Position numbers and translations under genes: made by a program. A model generated the notes under the pieces. The model had not been told where the DNA came from, did no database searches, and saw only the letters and a list, made by a program, of their open reading frames with translations. 64,000 bases of DNA from Microbispora rosea subsp. aerata (GTDB lineage: Bacteria > Actinomycetota > Actinomycetes > Streptosporangiales > Streptosporangiaceae): assembly GCF_014647835.1 (NCBI RefSeq), contig NZ_BMPY01000010.1, forward strand, positions 62,001 through 126,000, in the 5' to 3' direction. How positions within the stretch are numbered: position 1 is the stretch's first letter; every line of letters starts with the position of its first letter. Below are positions 1-8,916 of this stretch, in pieces.

Positions 1-63
1 TATTTACTATCTCTCGCGTGGCGGCTCCGCCGTACGAGGCCCACGATCGCAAGGAGGCGAGGC

Positions 64-1263
64 ATGGCGTACTACCGGCAGGTGGGTGAGGTGCCCCCCA
101 AACGGCACACGCAGCACCGGGACGCCGACGGGCGGCTCTACTTCGAGGAGCTGATGGGCGAGGAGGGCTTCTCCTCCGACTCCTCGCTGCTGTATCACCG
201 GCACATCCCCTCGGCGATCGTGGATTCCCAGCCCTGGGACCTGCCCGACCAGACGACCGTCGCCAACCGGCCGCTCAAGCCGCGGCATCTGCGCCTGCAC
301 GAGCTGTTTCCCGAGAGCGTGTGGGCCAAGACCGACGTCGTCACCGGACGCAGGCTCGTCCTCGGCAACGCCGACGTGCGCATCTCCTACGTCGTGTCGG
401 CCACCGTGTCGCCGCTGTACCGCAACACGCTGGGCGACGAGCTCGTCTACGTCGAGTCGGGTTCGGCGACCCTTGAGACCGTCTTCGGCGCCCTGCCGGT
501 CAAGGCCGGGGACTACGTCCTGATCCCGACCTCCACCACCCACCGCTGGGTGCCCGAGGGCGACGGCCCGCTGCGCGCGTACGTCATCGAGGCCGAAAGC
601 CACATCGCGCCGCCCAAGCGCTACCTGTCCCGGTACGGCCAGCTCCTGGAGCACGCTCCGTACTGCGAGCGCGACCTGCACGGGCCCGCCGAGGTGCTGC
701 TGGCGGAGGGCACCGACGTGGAGGTCCTGGTCAAGCATCGCGGGCCCGACGGCATCGACGGCACCCGCCTGGTCTACGCCCACCACCCGTTCGACGTGGT
801 CGGCTGGGACGGCTGCCTTTACCCGTACACCTTCAGCATCCACGACTTCGAGCCGATCACCGGCCGGGTTCACCAGCCGCCGCCGGTGCATCAGGTCTTC
901 GAGGGGCACAACTTCGTCGTGTGCAACTTCGTCCCGCGCAAGGTGGACTACCACCCGCTGGCCATCCCGGTGCCCTACTACCATTCGAACGTCGACTCCG
1001 ACGAGGTCATGTTCTACTGCGGCGGCGACTACGAGGCCCGCAAGGGCTCCGGCATCGGGCAGGGCTCGATCTCGCTGCACCCGGGCGGTCACGCGCACGG
1101 GCCGCAGCCCGGCGCGTACGAGCGCAGCATCGGGGTGGAGTTCTTCGACGAGCTGGCGGTCATGGTCGACACGTTCCGGCCGCTGCGGCTGGGCGAGGGC
1201 GGGCTCGCCTGCGAGGACCCGGCGTACGCGTGGAGCTGGGCGCGGAACGAGGCGCGCGGATGA
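64..1263 (+). CDS. hmgA: Homogentisate 1,2-dioxygenase
   Basis: This 399-aa cytoplasmic Fe(II) dioxygenase opens the ring of homogentisate to give maleylacetoacetate in tyrosine and phenylalanine breakdown. The cupin-type fold is visible: the C-terminal half carries the HPGGHAHGP stretch and the EFFDELAVMVDT motif that closes the family, and the N-terminal half has the YVESGSATLETVFG beta segment. Length is slightly below the roughly 430-440 aa of proteobacterial HmgA. An AAGGAGG ribosome site at about 50-56 fixes the ATG at 64. Its TGA overlaps the ATG of the next gene by four bases, so translation is coupled, and fahA follows. Identification is secure from the motif set and the operon partner. 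Confidence 0.95.
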   Translation: MAYYRQVGEVPPKRHTQHRDADGRLYFEELMGEEGFSSDSSLLYHRHIPSAIVDSQPWDLPDQTTVANRPLKPRHLRLHELFPESVWAKTDVVTGRRLVLGNADVRISYVVSATVSPLYRNTLGDELVYVESGSATLETVFGALPVKAGDYVLIPTSTTHRWVPEGDGPLRAYVIEAESHIAPPKRYLSRYGQLLEHAPYCERDLHGPAEVLLAEGTDVEVLVKHRGPDGIDGTRLVYAHHPFDVVGWDGCLYPYTFSIHDFEPITGRVHQPPPVHQVFEGHNFVVCNFVPRKVDYHPLAIPVPYYHSNVDSDEVMFYCGGDYEARKGSGIGQGSISLHPGGHAHGPQPGAYERSIGVEFFDELAVMVDTFRPLRLGEGGLACEDPAYAWSWARNEARG

Positions 1264-2168
1264 GCGGCCTGCCCGCCTTCGCCGTGGGCCTGTGCGACGA
1301 CGCGGCGGTGTTCCCCCCGGGGCTGGCGCCGCTGCCCGAGGCGGTGCCCGCGCACCTGCGCCACCGGGCCTGCGCGTACGGCGAGCTGGTCGGCCCGTTC
1401 GTGCTCGCGGCCCCGGCGCTCGGCGAGCTGGGACCGCTGCTCGGCGAGCTGGGGCCGCTGCTCGGCCCCGGCGGCGGGCTGGACCTCGTGGTCACCGTGC
1501 CCGGGGGCCCGGAGCAGATCGCCGAGGTGGCGCGGGCCGTCGAGGCGCTCCCGGTGAGCCTGCGCGGCCTCGAGGTGGTCGTCCCGGCGGGGGCGGCCCC
1601 GGCGGAGTTCTTCGCCGCCCTCGACCACGCCTGTGCCGACGCTCCCCGCCTGTCCGGGGTGCCGGTCTTCGTCGAGGTTCCCAGGGACGAGCGCCGCGCG
1701 GAGATCGTCTCTCGGCTGGCCGAGTCGGGCCGGCGCGCCAAGTTCCGTACGGGCGGCGTGAAGGCCGAGCTTTATCCGGACGAGACCGAGCTGGCGGCGG
1801 CGATCAAGGCCGTGGTGGACGCCGGTGTGCCCTTCAAGGCCACCGCGGGGCTGCACCACGCGATCCGCAACACCGACCCGGAGACCGGCTTCGAGCAGCA
1901 CGGCTTCCTCAATCTGCTGCTCGCCGCCGACGCCGCCCTCGGCGGGGGCGCCGAGAGCGAGCTGGCCGCGATCTTGGCCGAGCGCGACGGCGCGGCGGTG
2001 GCCGCCCGGGTCGCGGCTCTCGGCGAGGAGCGGGCCGCCGCAGCCCGCTCGCGCTTTTTGTCCTTCGGCACCTGCAGCATCACCGATCCGCTGACCGACC
2101 TGCTGAACCTCGGGCTGATCCCGGACGACATCGCGGGCGCCGTCCCGGGCCGGCGGGAGGGAAACTGA
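1260..2168 (+). CDS. Conserved protein of unknown function in the homogentisate operon
   Basis: A 302-aa protein with no function I can name. It starts at an ATG overlapping the hmgA stop codon (ATGA) and ends two bases before fahA, so it is co-translated with both pathway enzymes. Visible conserved-looking blocks are GDDAAVFPPG-like residues near the N-terminus (CDDAAVFPPG), KFRTGG around residue 160, PFKATAGLHH around 191-200 and EQHGFLNLL around 211-219. The charged and His-rich motifs in an alternating beta/alpha pattern suggest an enzyme with a barrel-like fold. No glutathione-dependent maleylacetoacetate isomerase gene is present here, so this protein is one candidate for that step, but that is inference only. 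There is no signal peptide or membrane segment. Confidence 0.85.
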   Translation: MSGLPAFAVGLCDDAAVFPPGLAPLPEAVPAHLRHRACAYGELVGPFVLAAPALGELGPLLGELGPLLGPGGGLDLVVTVPGGPEQIAEVARAVEALPVSLRGLEVVVPAGAAPAEFFAALDHACADAPRLSGVPVFVEVPRDERRAEIVSRLAESGRRAKFRTGGVKAELYPDETELAAAIKAVVDAGVPFKATAGLHHAIRNTDPETGFEQHGFLNLLLAADAALGGGAESELAAILAERDGAAVAARVAALGEERAAAARSRFLSFGTCSITDPLTDLLNLGLIPDDIAGAVPGRREGN

Positions 2169-2170
2169 GC

Positions 2171-3361
2171 ATGACGACGATCGACATCCCCGACGACTCG
2201 CTGTTCGGGCTCGGCAACCTGCCCTACGGCGTCTTCTCCACCCCCGGCTCGCGGCCGCGTGTCGGCGTGCGGGTCGCCGACTTCGTGGTGGACCTGGCCG
2301 CGACGCTCGGCGACGAGGTGTTCGCCCGGCCCACGCTCAACGCGTTCATGGCGCAGGGACGCCGGCGCTGGGACGAGGTGCGCCGCCGGGTCGGCGAGCT
2401 GGTGTCGGGCGAGGTGCCGGACACCGCGGTCCACCCGGTGGGCGAGGTGACGATGCACCTGCCGATCGAGGTCGGCGACTACGTCGACTTCTACGCCTCC
2501 GAGCACCACGCGTCCAACCTCGGCCGGTTGTTCCGGCCCGGATCCCCGCCGCTCATGCCGAACTGGAAGCACCTGCCCGTCGGCTATCACGGCCGCGCCG
2601 GCACCGTCGTGGTGTCGGGGACCGACATCGTCAGGCCGTGCGGCCAGCGCAAGGCGGCCGACGACCCGGCCCCGGCGTTCGGCCCCAGCCGGCGCCTCGA
2701 CATCGAGGCCGAGCTGGGCTTCATCGTCGGCACCGGCTCGCCGCTGGGCACGCGGGTGCGGTGCGACGAGTTTCCCGAGCGGGTCTTCGGCGCCGTCCTC
2801 GTCAACGACTGGTCGGCCCGCGACATCCAGTCGTGGGAGTATGTGCCGCTGGGGCCGTTCCTGGGCAAGAGCTTCGCCACCTCGATCTCCCCGTGGGTGG
2901 TGCCCATCGCGGCGCTGGAGGCCGCGCGGGTGGACACTCCCCCCAAGGACCCCGAGCCGCTGCCCTACCTGCGGGAGACCGAGCCCTGGGGGTTCGACAT
3001 CGAGATGGCCGTCGAGTGGAACGGCCGCCTGGTCTCCCGCCCGCCGTACCGGGAGATCTACTGGTCGCCGGCGCAGATGCTGGCCCACATGACCGTCAAC
3101 GGCGCGTCGACCCGCACCGGCGACCTGTACGCGTCGGGCACGGTGTCCGGGCCGCGCCAGGACCAGCGCGGCGCCTTCATCGAGCTGACCTGGGGCGGCG
3201 CGGAGCCGGTGGACATCAACGGCGAGAAGCGCACGTTCCTGGAGGACGGCGACGAGGTGGTCATCACCGCGACCGCTCCCGGCTCGGACGGCCGCCGCAT
3301 CGGCTTCGGCGAGGTGCGGGGCCGCATCCTGCCCGCCGTGGACGACGACGGCGGCCGATAA
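2171..3361 (+). CDS. fahA: Fumarylacetoacetase
   Basis: A 396-aa hydrolase that splits fumarylacetoacetate into fumarate and acetoacetate, the last step of tyrosine catabolism. The N-terminal SH3-like domain is followed by the FAH catalytic domain; DFYASEHHASNLG, MPNWKHLPVGYHGR, the acidic metal ligands in DIEAELGFIVG, the NDWSARDIQ motif and LGKSFATSISPWVVP are all present. The ATG at 2171 is preceded by GGGAGGGAAACTGAGC, with the stop of the preceding gene two bases upstream. The reading frame stays open further upstream over the middle gene, but that extension has no family similarity and is rejected. It completes the hmgA operon. Confidence 0.95.
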   Translation: MTTIDIPDDSLFGLGNLPYGVFSTPGSRPRVGVRVADFVVDLAATLGDEVFARPTLNAFMAQGRRRWDEVRRRVGELVSGEVPDTAVHPVGEVTMHLPIEVGDYVDFYASEHHASNLGRLFRPGSPPLMPNWKHLPVGYHGRAGTVVVSGTDIVRPCGQRKAADDPAPAFGPSRRLDIEAELGFIVGTGSPLGTRVRCDEFPERVFGAVLVNDWSARDIQSWEYVPLGPFLGKSFATSISPWVVPIAALEAARVDTPPKDPEPLPYLRETEPWGFDIEMAVEWNGRLVSRPPYREIYWSPAQMLAHMTVNGASTRTGDLYASGTVSGPRQDQRGAFIELTWGGAEPVDINGEKRTFLEDGDEVVITATAPGSDGRRIGFGEVRGRILPAVDDDGGR

Positions 3362-3364
3362 GAC

Positions 3365-3405
3365 GAGGGCTGCCGATAAGCGGCCTCCGCGCCGAGGCCG
3401 CCCTC
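3365..3405 (+). terminator. Hairpin after fahA
   Basis: Eight-base arms GCGGCCTC (3380-3387) and GAGGCCGC (3394-3401) are enclosed by GAGGGC and GCCCTC. No T-run follows, as is usual for actinobacterial terminators. Confidence 0.6.
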
Positions 3406-3506
3406 GGCCCCGCCGAGCACGGTGCACGGAGGGCGAGGGCGGCCCGGGAGCGGCAAGGTCGTCGTCACAGCCATCGCCGCCGGGGGAAGCACACCGTACG
3501 CAGGGG

Positions 3507-4325
3507 TCAGCCGGCGAGCGGCTCCTGGAGCTCGGTGACCCAGCGGGCGGGGTCCTCCCCGACCTCCAGGTAGAGCTCCCTGGCATACCCGGCGGATCGG
3601 TGGCCGCCGTCGGCGATCCACCGGGCCAGCGTCTGCACGGTCGCCAGGACGTCGTCCATCGAACCGCGATGCACGATCGTGGCCGCCCGCTCGATCGCGG
3701 GCAGGTCCACGATCGCGAAGTCGTAACCGTCCCCCGGCTCCACCGCGACCGGCAGCGCGGCGTGCGCGAGGATCCCGTCGCCCTCGGGGGCGTCCTCGTA
3801 GTAGGCGATGCTCGGCCCCACGGGGGTCACGCCCGCCTCGGCGAGCCTGCGGCACAGCTCGTCGAACAGCGGGCCGACGACCGGGCCGATGTCCTGCGGC
3901 TGGTAGCTGCGTGCCACGGCGCTCAGCTCCGCCACCCGGACCGCCGGGATGCGCTTGACCACCACGTCGTCGGTGCTCATCCGTCCCTCACTCTCGATCG
4001 TCCGGAGCCTCGCCTCGACCTGGGCCAGCCGCGCCGTGGCGGCGGCCACCGCCGCCTCCAGCTCCGACCGCCGCAGCCGCAGCATCCCGCGCAGCTCCTC
4101 GGCACTCACCCGCTCGTCCAGGACCTCCCGCACCTGCTTGAGCGTGAAGCCCAGGTCCTTGAGCGCGATGATCCGGTTGAGCCGGGCGAGCTGGCCCGCC
4201 TCATAGAAGCGGTAGCCGCTCGCGGCGTCGACGTGGGCCGGGCGGAGCAGCCCGATCTCGTCGTAGTGGCGCAGCATGCGGACCGACACACGGCCGTGCC
4301 TGGCGAAGTCTCCGATGGTGAACAT
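3507..4325 (-). CDS. MerR-family regulator with GyrI-like effector domain
   Basis: A 272-aa DNA-binding regulator. Residues 1-70 form the MerR winged helix (FTIGDFARHGRVSVRMLRHY, then DEIGLLRPAHVD and SGYRFYEAGQL), followed by a coiled-coil dimer helix and a C-terminal GyrI/BmrR-like small-molecule-binding domain from about residue 120. This is the BmrR/TipAL-type architecture that senses hydrophobic or cationic ligands. The ATG at 4325 gives the canonical MerR N-terminus; an in-frame start at 4349 adds eight residues without merit. It lies 20 bases downstream of anmK on the same strand and may be co-transcribed, but nothing ties its target to peptidoglycan recycling. Confidence 0.85.
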   Translation of the reverse strand: MFTIGDFARHGRVSVRMLRHYDEIGLLRPAHVDAASGYRFYEAGQLARLNRIIALKDLGFTLKQVREVLDERVSAEELRGMLRLRRSELEAAVAAATARLAQVEARLRTIESEGRMSTDDVVVKRIPAVRVAELSAVARSYQPQDIGPVVGPLFDELCRRLAEAGVTPVGPSIAYYEDAPEGDGILAHAALPVAVEPGDGYDFAIVDLPAIERAATIVHRGSMDDVLATVQTLARWIADGGHRSAGYARELYLEVGEDPARWVTELQEPLAG

Positions 4326-4345
4326 GGCGTGCCGATTCCAGCGCC

Positions 4346-5518
4346 TCACACGGTGTGAGGGTCAACCGTGCCCATGCGGACCCGGCGAGGCGGCTCCGCG
4401 AGCGGTTCCGGCAGCCGCAGCGGCCCGCGACCAGGGGTGACCGTGCCGAGCATCCGCGCCCCCGCCGCGCCGGTGCAGGCGGGCACGGTGCCGGGCAGGC
4501 CGTGCGCGGTCAGCCAGCCGAGGTAGGAGAACGCGACGGCCTCCTTGGCGTCGGAGGGCACGCCCAGCTCGTCGCTCGGCAGCAGCCGCACGCCCTCGGT
4601 CCGCTCGCGCAGCGCGCGCATCAGGGCCGGGTTGCGCACGCCGCCGCCCGAGACGACGACCACGCCGAGCCGGTGCCGCCGGATCTCCGCCGCGACCGTC
4701 TCGGCGGTGAGCGCGGTGAGCGTCGCCACCAGGTCGGGCAGGCCCAGGCCGTACGGCCCGGCGACCCGCTCCAGGTAGCCCGCGTGAAACAGCTCCTTGC
4801 CCGTCGTCTTCGGCGGCGGCCGGTGATAGTAGGGCTCGGCGAGCAGCTCGGCCAGCAGCCCCTCGTGCACCCGTCCGGCCGCCGCCAGCCTGCCGTCCTC
4901 GTCGTACGGCATGCCGGTGGCGGCGCGTACGGCCGCGTCGATCAGCGCCGAGGCCGGGCCGGTGTCGTACGCCGTCGGAGGCTCGGCCGCGGCCGGGGCC
5001 ACGGTGAGGTTGGCGATGCCGCCGAGGTTGAGCGCGCCGGCCCGCCCCCATGTAGCGGGCAGCCCGGACAGCAGCGGCAGGTCGAAGGCGGACACGAGCG
5101 GCGCGCCCTGCCCGCCCGCGGCCACGTCGCGCACCCGCAGGTCCGACACGACCGGCACACCGAGCCGTTCGGCGATCCAGGCGGGCTGCCCGAGCTGGAG
5201 CGTCCCGCGCACGCGCCCGTCCTCCACCCAGTGGAACATCGTCTGCCCGTGCGAGCAGACCAGGTCGGCGGCCGGGCAGGCCGCGGCGGCCTCGGCGAAC
5301 GCCCGGCCCACCAGCGTGTCGAGGCGGCAGATCTCCCCCATGTCCGTACGGCCCGGCGGCAGCGCGGCGACGATCATCTCCCGCAGGCCGGGCGGGTACG
5401 GCACCGTGCCGGTGTGCTCCACGGCCCCGGTGAGCAGGTCGCCGTCCCGCGACCAGCGGACGAGCGCGCAGTCGATCCCGTCGTGGGAGGTCCCCGAGAT
5501 CAGCCCGAGCACGCGCAC
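4346..5518 (-). CDS. anmK: Anhydro-N-acetylmuramic acid kinase
   Basis: A 390-aa cytosolic kinase of the ASKHA fold that opens and phosphorylates 1,6-anhydro-MurNAc to MurNAc-6-phosphate, the substrate of MurQ. The phosphate-binding motif [16 protein letters not shown] is at the N-terminus, [10 protein letters not shown] and [13 protein letters not shown] in the middle, and [14 protein letters not shown] near the end. I chose the GTG at 5518, which gives the family-typical start [11 protein letters not shown] after a GAGGTGG ribosome site; an ATG at 5557 gives 403 aa but has no ribosome site. It is the first gene leftward after the digH gene. Together with murQ, digH and murR it defines a peptidoglycan recycling locus. 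Confidence 0.93.
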   Translation of the reverse strand: MRVLGLISGTSHDGIDCALVRWSRDGDLLTGAVEHTGTVPYPPGLREMIVAALPPGRTDMGEICRLDTLVGRAFAEAAAACPAADLVCSHGQTMFHWVEDGRVRGTLQLGQPAWIAERLGVPVVSDLRVRDVAAGGQGAPLVSAFDLPLLSGLPATWGRAGALNLGGIANLTVAPAAAEPPTAYDTGPASALIDAAVRAATGMPYDEDGRLAAAGRVHEGLLAELLAEPYYHRPPPKTTGKELFHAGYLERVAGPYGLGLPDLVATLTALTAETVAAEIRRHRLGVVVVSGGGVRNPALMRALRERTEGVRLLPSDELGVPSDAKEAVAFSYLGWLTAHGLPGTVPACTGAAGARMLGTVTPGRGPLRLPEPLAEPPRRVRMGTVDPHTV

Positions 5519-5912
5519 GCCCACCTCACGGGGGTTGCGGGACGTGGCGGCTTCCATGACCGGCCCAGTGTATGAGCACGGTCTTCGCGCTCAGGCCGTG
5601 GCCGGCGACTCATGCGTGGCCCATGCGGCGCTTCGCCGCGTCGCCGCCTCACCTGGGCCTTCGGCACGGCGAGCCGGAGCCTTTCCAGCACAGGCGGGCC
5701 GGCTCCGGCGACGCACACCGGGCGGCCCGGACATTCGGGATACACCACGAAGATCGGCAATCTCCACGGGTTCGGAGCCGACAACGCTGTCGTCGGCGCT
5801 ATCGGCTCCGCTTCGCGAGTGGAGGGCCGGGTGCCGGCGGGGGACGAGCCCGCGGCGGCGGGCGTACAGCACCGCGTCCCGCTCGCGACGGGCGGCATCG
5901 GCCCGAAGCCGG
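5519..5912. other. Gap between digH and anmK without a gene
   Basis: Nearly 400 bases follow the digH stop before anmK. Several open frames cross it but none has protein-like composition or a ribosome site. The sequence is slightly lower in GC around 5730-5830 than its flanks. I see no clear hairpin terminator or palindrome. Confidence 0.4.
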
Positions 5913-7475
5913 CTACCGCGCCACCCGGCGTTCCTTGCTCGGCTCGCTGTGCCGGGACGCCCGGTCGACGGCCACGATGTGGTAGCGGTGGCCGGGCGCG
6001 CCGCCGGTGTCCACCCAGCGGACGCGCCCGCCCGCCGGGACGACCGCGACCAGGTGCGCCGCGCCGGCGAAGTCCTGCCGCCGGGCGGGCCGGTCGAACC
6101 GGAAGACGGCGAACAGGAACGGCGCCCGAGGCCCGCCGGCCTCGATGTGCAGCTCCACGCCTTCGCGCACGCGGCAGGCCGAGGCGAGCACGGGACGGCG
6201 CGGCGGCTCGCCGCCCGCGAGCCTCGGCAGCAGCGGCGGAAGCGCGGGCTGAGTGTAGTGCTCGTTCAGCACGGCGCTGATCGACCCGAGCCGGTCGTCG
6301 CGGACGTCGGCCGCGTTGTACCAGATGTCTCCCCCGACCTCCGGGTGGTCGCGGTTGAGCGTGAGGTGCCGGGCCAGCTCGTCCGGCTGGAACCACTCGG
6401 CGGGCTGTCCCGCCGTCCCCGCCTTGTACGCGGCCTGGCCGATCCACAGTTGCACGCCGGTGCCCGCGGCCACGTCCGACCACCAGGGGACGAGCTTGGC
6501 GTAGTCGGCGTTCGGCTGGCCGATGTACCAGTAGAGCTGCGGCGCGATGTAGTCGAGCCAGCCCTGCTTCACCCATTTGCGGATGTCGGCGTGCAGGTTG
6601 TCGTACGACTGACTGCCGCTGGTGTCGGAGCCCAGGGGGTCGGTGGCCTTGTTGCGCCAGATGCCGGAAGGGCCGATGCCCCAGATGACCTCCGGCTTGG
6701 CCTGCCGCACGCGCTGCTGCATCTCCCGGACCAGCAGGTCGACGTTGTTGCGCCGCCAGGAGGCCAGGTCGGGGAAGCCCGCGCCGTACGCCGCGTAGGC
6801 CGCGCTGTCGTCGAACGCCGTGGTGTTGACGGGATAGAAGTAGTCGTCGAAGTGCACGCCGTCGACGTCGTAGCGGATGACGGCGTCCAGCATCGCGTCC
6901 TGCACGAACGCCCGCACCTCGGGGATGCCGGGGTTGTAGTAGAGCTTCCCGCCGTACGAGACGATCCACTCGGGGTGACGGCGGGCGGGGTGGTCGGGGT
7001 GCAGCGCGGACGGGTCCGCCTGCATGGACACGCGGTAGGGGTTGAACCAGGCGTGGAACGCCAGGCCCCGCCGGTGCGCCGCCTCGACGGCGAAGCCCAG
7101 CGGGTCGTAGCCCGGGTCCTTCCCCTGGACGCCGGTCAGATACTGCGACCACGGCTCGTACGGTGACGGCCAGAAGGCGTCGGCGGTCGGCCTGACCTGC
7201 ACGAACACGGAGTTGAGGCGGCGCGCCACGGCGAGGTCGAACCACGCCTCCAGCTCGGCCTTCTGCTGGTCGGGCGTCAGCCCGGGCCTGGACGGCCAGT
7301 TGATGTTGACGACCGAGGCGATCCACATGCCGCGCATCTGGCGCAGCGGCGGGACGTATCCGGCGGAAGGGGCGGGGAGCGCGAGGGCGGGGGATGCGGC
7401 GAGCGCGGACAGCGGTACGGCCGAGGCGGCGAGGGCCAGGCCACGCAGCACGGCACGCCGGGAGGGTGAGCTCAA
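5913..7475 (-). CDS. Secreted DigH-like (DUF187/GHL10) peptidoglycan glycan hydrolase
   Basis: A 520-aa exported protein with a twin-arginine-type signal (SRRAVLRGLALAASAVPLSA, cleavage near ALA) followed by a TIM-barrel GHL10/DUF187 domain. Typical blocks are RGMWIASVVNINWPS, VFVQVRPTADAFWPS, LAFHAWFNPYR, WIVSYGGKLYYNPG and YDVDGVHFDDYFYP, where the acidic pair is the probable catalytic site. E. coli DigH of this family cleaves denuded peptidoglycan glycan strands. A beta-sandwich region follows at the C-terminus. I prefer the TTG at 7475, which has GGAGG five bases upstream and a compact signal peptide, over the GTG at 7511. It diverges from the murR-like gene and lies upstream of anmK, so it probably supplies sugar for the recycling enzymes. 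Confidence 0.85.
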   Translation of the reverse strand: MSSPSRRAVLRGLALAASAVPLSALAASPALALPAPSAGYVPPLRQMRGMWIASVVNINWPSRPGLTPDQQKAELEAWFDLAVARRLNSVFVQVRPTADAFWPSPYEPWSQYLTGVQGKDPGYDPLGFAVEAAHRRGLAFHAWFNPYRVSMQADPSALHPDHPARRHPEWIVSYGGKLYYNPGIPEVRAFVQDAMLDAVIRYDVDGVHFDDYFYPVNTTAFDDSAAYAAYGAGFPDLASWRRNNVDLLVREMQQRVRQAKPEVIWGIGPSGIWRNKATDPLGSDTSGSQSYDNLHADIRKWVKQGWLDYIAPQLYWYIGQPNADYAKLVPWWSDVAAGTGVQLWIGQAAYKAGTAGQPAEWFQPDELARHLTLNRDHPEVGGDIWYNAADVRDDRLGSISAVLNEHYTQPALPPLLPRLAGGEPPRRPVLASACRVREGVELHIEAGGPRAPFLFAVFRFDRPARRQDFAGAAHLVAVVPAGGRVRWVDTGGAPGHRYHIVAVDRASRHSEPSKERRVAR

Positions 7476-7520
7476 TCGGACCTCCGAAGGCCGGGGGGTG
7501 TCGGCGATCACGACACTGAC

Positions 7521-7535
7521 AGAAACTTACTTTCA
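7521..7535 (-). promoter_or_regulatory. Candidate RpiR/MurR operator, site 1
   Basis: On the minus strand this reads TGAAAGTAAGTTTCT, close to an RpiR-type operator of the form TGAAA-N5-TTTCA. It lies 46 bases upstream of the preferred digH start, in the divergent digH/murR intergenic region. A second copy is at 7548 and a related one precedes the solute-binding protein gene at 16492. Confidence 0.55.
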
Positions 7536-7547
7536 GATCAATGCGGA

Positions 7548-7562
7548 TAAAAGAAAGTGTCA
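7548..7562 (+). promoter_or_regulatory. Candidate RpiR/MurR operator, site 2
   Basis: Reads TAAAAGAAAGTGTCA, matching the site-1 type motif at most positions. Its centre is 27 bases from that of site 1, so two dimers could bind the divergent promoter. Confidence 0.4.
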
Positions 7563-7626
7563 TCTACGTGTAATCTGCCCCAAGAGGTCCTCATGGGAGA
7601 CGGTGGTCGACTTCCAGGTCACGCCG

Positions 7627-7644
7627 CATATGTCTCGACATATG
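7627..7644. promoter_or_regulatory. Perfect 8+8 palindrome upstream of murR-like gene
   Basis: CATATGTC and its exact inverse GACATATG are separated by TC. This AT-rich palindrome stands out in the GC-rich background, 74 bases before the regulator start, and is a candidate operator distinct from the TGAAA-type sites. Confidence 0.45.
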
Positions 7645-7717
7645 GACTTCTGATGTTGTTGTCCCGCACCGGCGGGGCGCAGGGATTTAAGCTGATCGCG
7701 CACAGGAGAGGCTGCAG

Positions 7718-8620
7718 GTGATGAACGAGAACGAGGGCGCCGCACCGGTCAACCCGATGGCGACGGTGCGCGCGGTGCTGCCCTCGCTCACCCCCGCCGC
7801 CCAGACCATCGCGCGCCTCATCCTCGACGACCCCGCCATGGTGGCCCGCAGCACCATCACGGAGATCAGCGCGGTCTCGGGCATCAGCGAGGCGACGATC
7901 GTGCGGACCGCTCGGGCGCTGGGCTTCGCCGGCTACTCGCAGCTGCGGTTCGCGCTCGCGGCGGCCGTCGCCAGGGCCACCCCGGAACGGCTCGTGCCCG
8001 GCGACCTCGCCCCGGACGACCCCCTGACCGACGTGATCGCCAAGGTCACCCGGGCCGAGTCGCAGGCGCTCGCCGACACCGCGGCCCAGCTCAACCCCGA
8101 CCGGCTCGGCGCGGTCGTGGACGCCGTCGCCGGCGCCCGCCGCGTGGACGTGTACGGCGTGGGCGCCTCCGGCCTCGTCGCGGCCGACATGGCGCAGAAG
8201 CTGATGCGCATCGGGCTGCCCGGCCACCACTTCACCGACGCGCACCTGGCGTTGACCAGCGCCGCGCTGCTGCGCGAGGGGGACGTCGCCGTCGGGGTGA
8301 GCTGCACCGGCGAGACGCCCGACGTGCTCGGCCCGGCGCGGGTCGCCCGCAAGGCCGGCGCGACGGTCGTGGCGATCACCAACAACCCGCGCTCGTCGCT
8401 GGCCGGGCTTGCCGACCACGTCCTGGTCTCCGCCGGGCGCGAGACGGCGTTCCGGCCGGGCGCGCTCGCCAGCCGGATCAGCCAGTTGCTCATCGTCGAC
8501 TGCGTCTTCGTCGGCGTCGCGCAACGCACCTTCGACGCCTCCGACGCCGCCTTACGCGCGACCCGCGACGCGCTCGCCGACTACCTCGGCGACGCCCACC
8601 GCCGCATCAAGTCGGCCTGA
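7718..8620 (+). CDS. RpiR-family (MurR-like) transcriptional regulator with SIS domain
   Basis: A 300-aa regulator with an N-terminal HTH of the RpiR type (residues about 15-90; TITEISAVSGISEATIVRT) and a C-terminal SIS sugar-phosphate-binding domain (about 125-270; VDVYGVGASGLVAADMAQKL, GVSCTGETPDVLG). SIS regulators of this family sense phosphosugars such as MurNAc-6-phosphate. AGGAG at 7704-7708 serves the GTG at 7718 or the ATG three bases later. It diverges from digH and converges on murQ, so it is the likely regulator of the recycling locus. The shared operator-like motifs at 7521, 7548 and 16492 fit this role. Naming it MurR rests on context. Confidence 0.9.
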   Translation: MMNENEGAAPVNPMATVRAVLPSLTPAAQTIARLILDDPAMVARSTITEISAVSGISEATIVRTARALGFAGYSQLRFALAAAVARATPERLVPGDLAPDDPLTDVIAKVTRAESQALADTAAQLNPDRLGAVVDAVAGARRVDVYGVGASGLVAADMAQKLMRIGLPGHHFTDAHLALTSAALLREGDVAVGVSCTGETPDVLGPARVARKAGATVVAITNNPRSSLAGLADHVLVSAGRETAFRPGALASRISQLLIVDCVFVGVAQRTFDASDAALRATRDALADYLGDAHRRIKSA

Positions 8621-8648
8621 CCACCGCGGCTCCCCCTCGTACGTCCCG

Positions 8649-8666
8649 CGAGACGCCCTCGTCTCG
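8649..8666 (+). terminator. Hairpin after the murR-like gene
   Basis: Perfect seven-base arms CGAGACG and CGTCTCG with a four-base CCCT loop, 28 bases after the stop codon. The remaining 250 bases to the murQ stop show no gene. Confidence 0.6.
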
Positions 8667-8916
8667 CACAGCCGCCTCCGCAAGGCGACGAAGCCGCACA
8701 TGATTCAAGGCCGGCCGGACGGCCAGGTCTCCCGGATACACCCCAAGCGCGGCTGGACATCGGAGCGGAAGCCGGCGGGCGGGCCGGGCCCGGGGCGTCC
8801 CGCAACGGGCCCGATGGGAGTCGCGGAACGCGAGCCCGGCGCTCATCACCGCTGTCACCGGGGACGACGTCAAAGCATCGGCGAGGAGCACGCGATCGGC
8901 GGGCGTTCCCCGGCGC

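Noticed and set aside
7-1098. Long open frame on the minus strand opposite hmgA (363 aa)
   Set aside because: Its sequence is Val/Gly/Arg-rich with no family motifs, while hmgA on the plus strand is unmistakable. Such shadows are normal at this GC content.
1292-2170. In-frame upstream extension of fahA
   Set aside because: It overlaps the middle gene in another frame, is Arg/Gly-rich, and the fahA family start is at 2171 with its own ribosome site.
5612-6280. 222-aa plus-strand frame between anmK and digH
   Set aside because: Its second half is antisense to digH and its composition is unlike a protein; no ribosome site.
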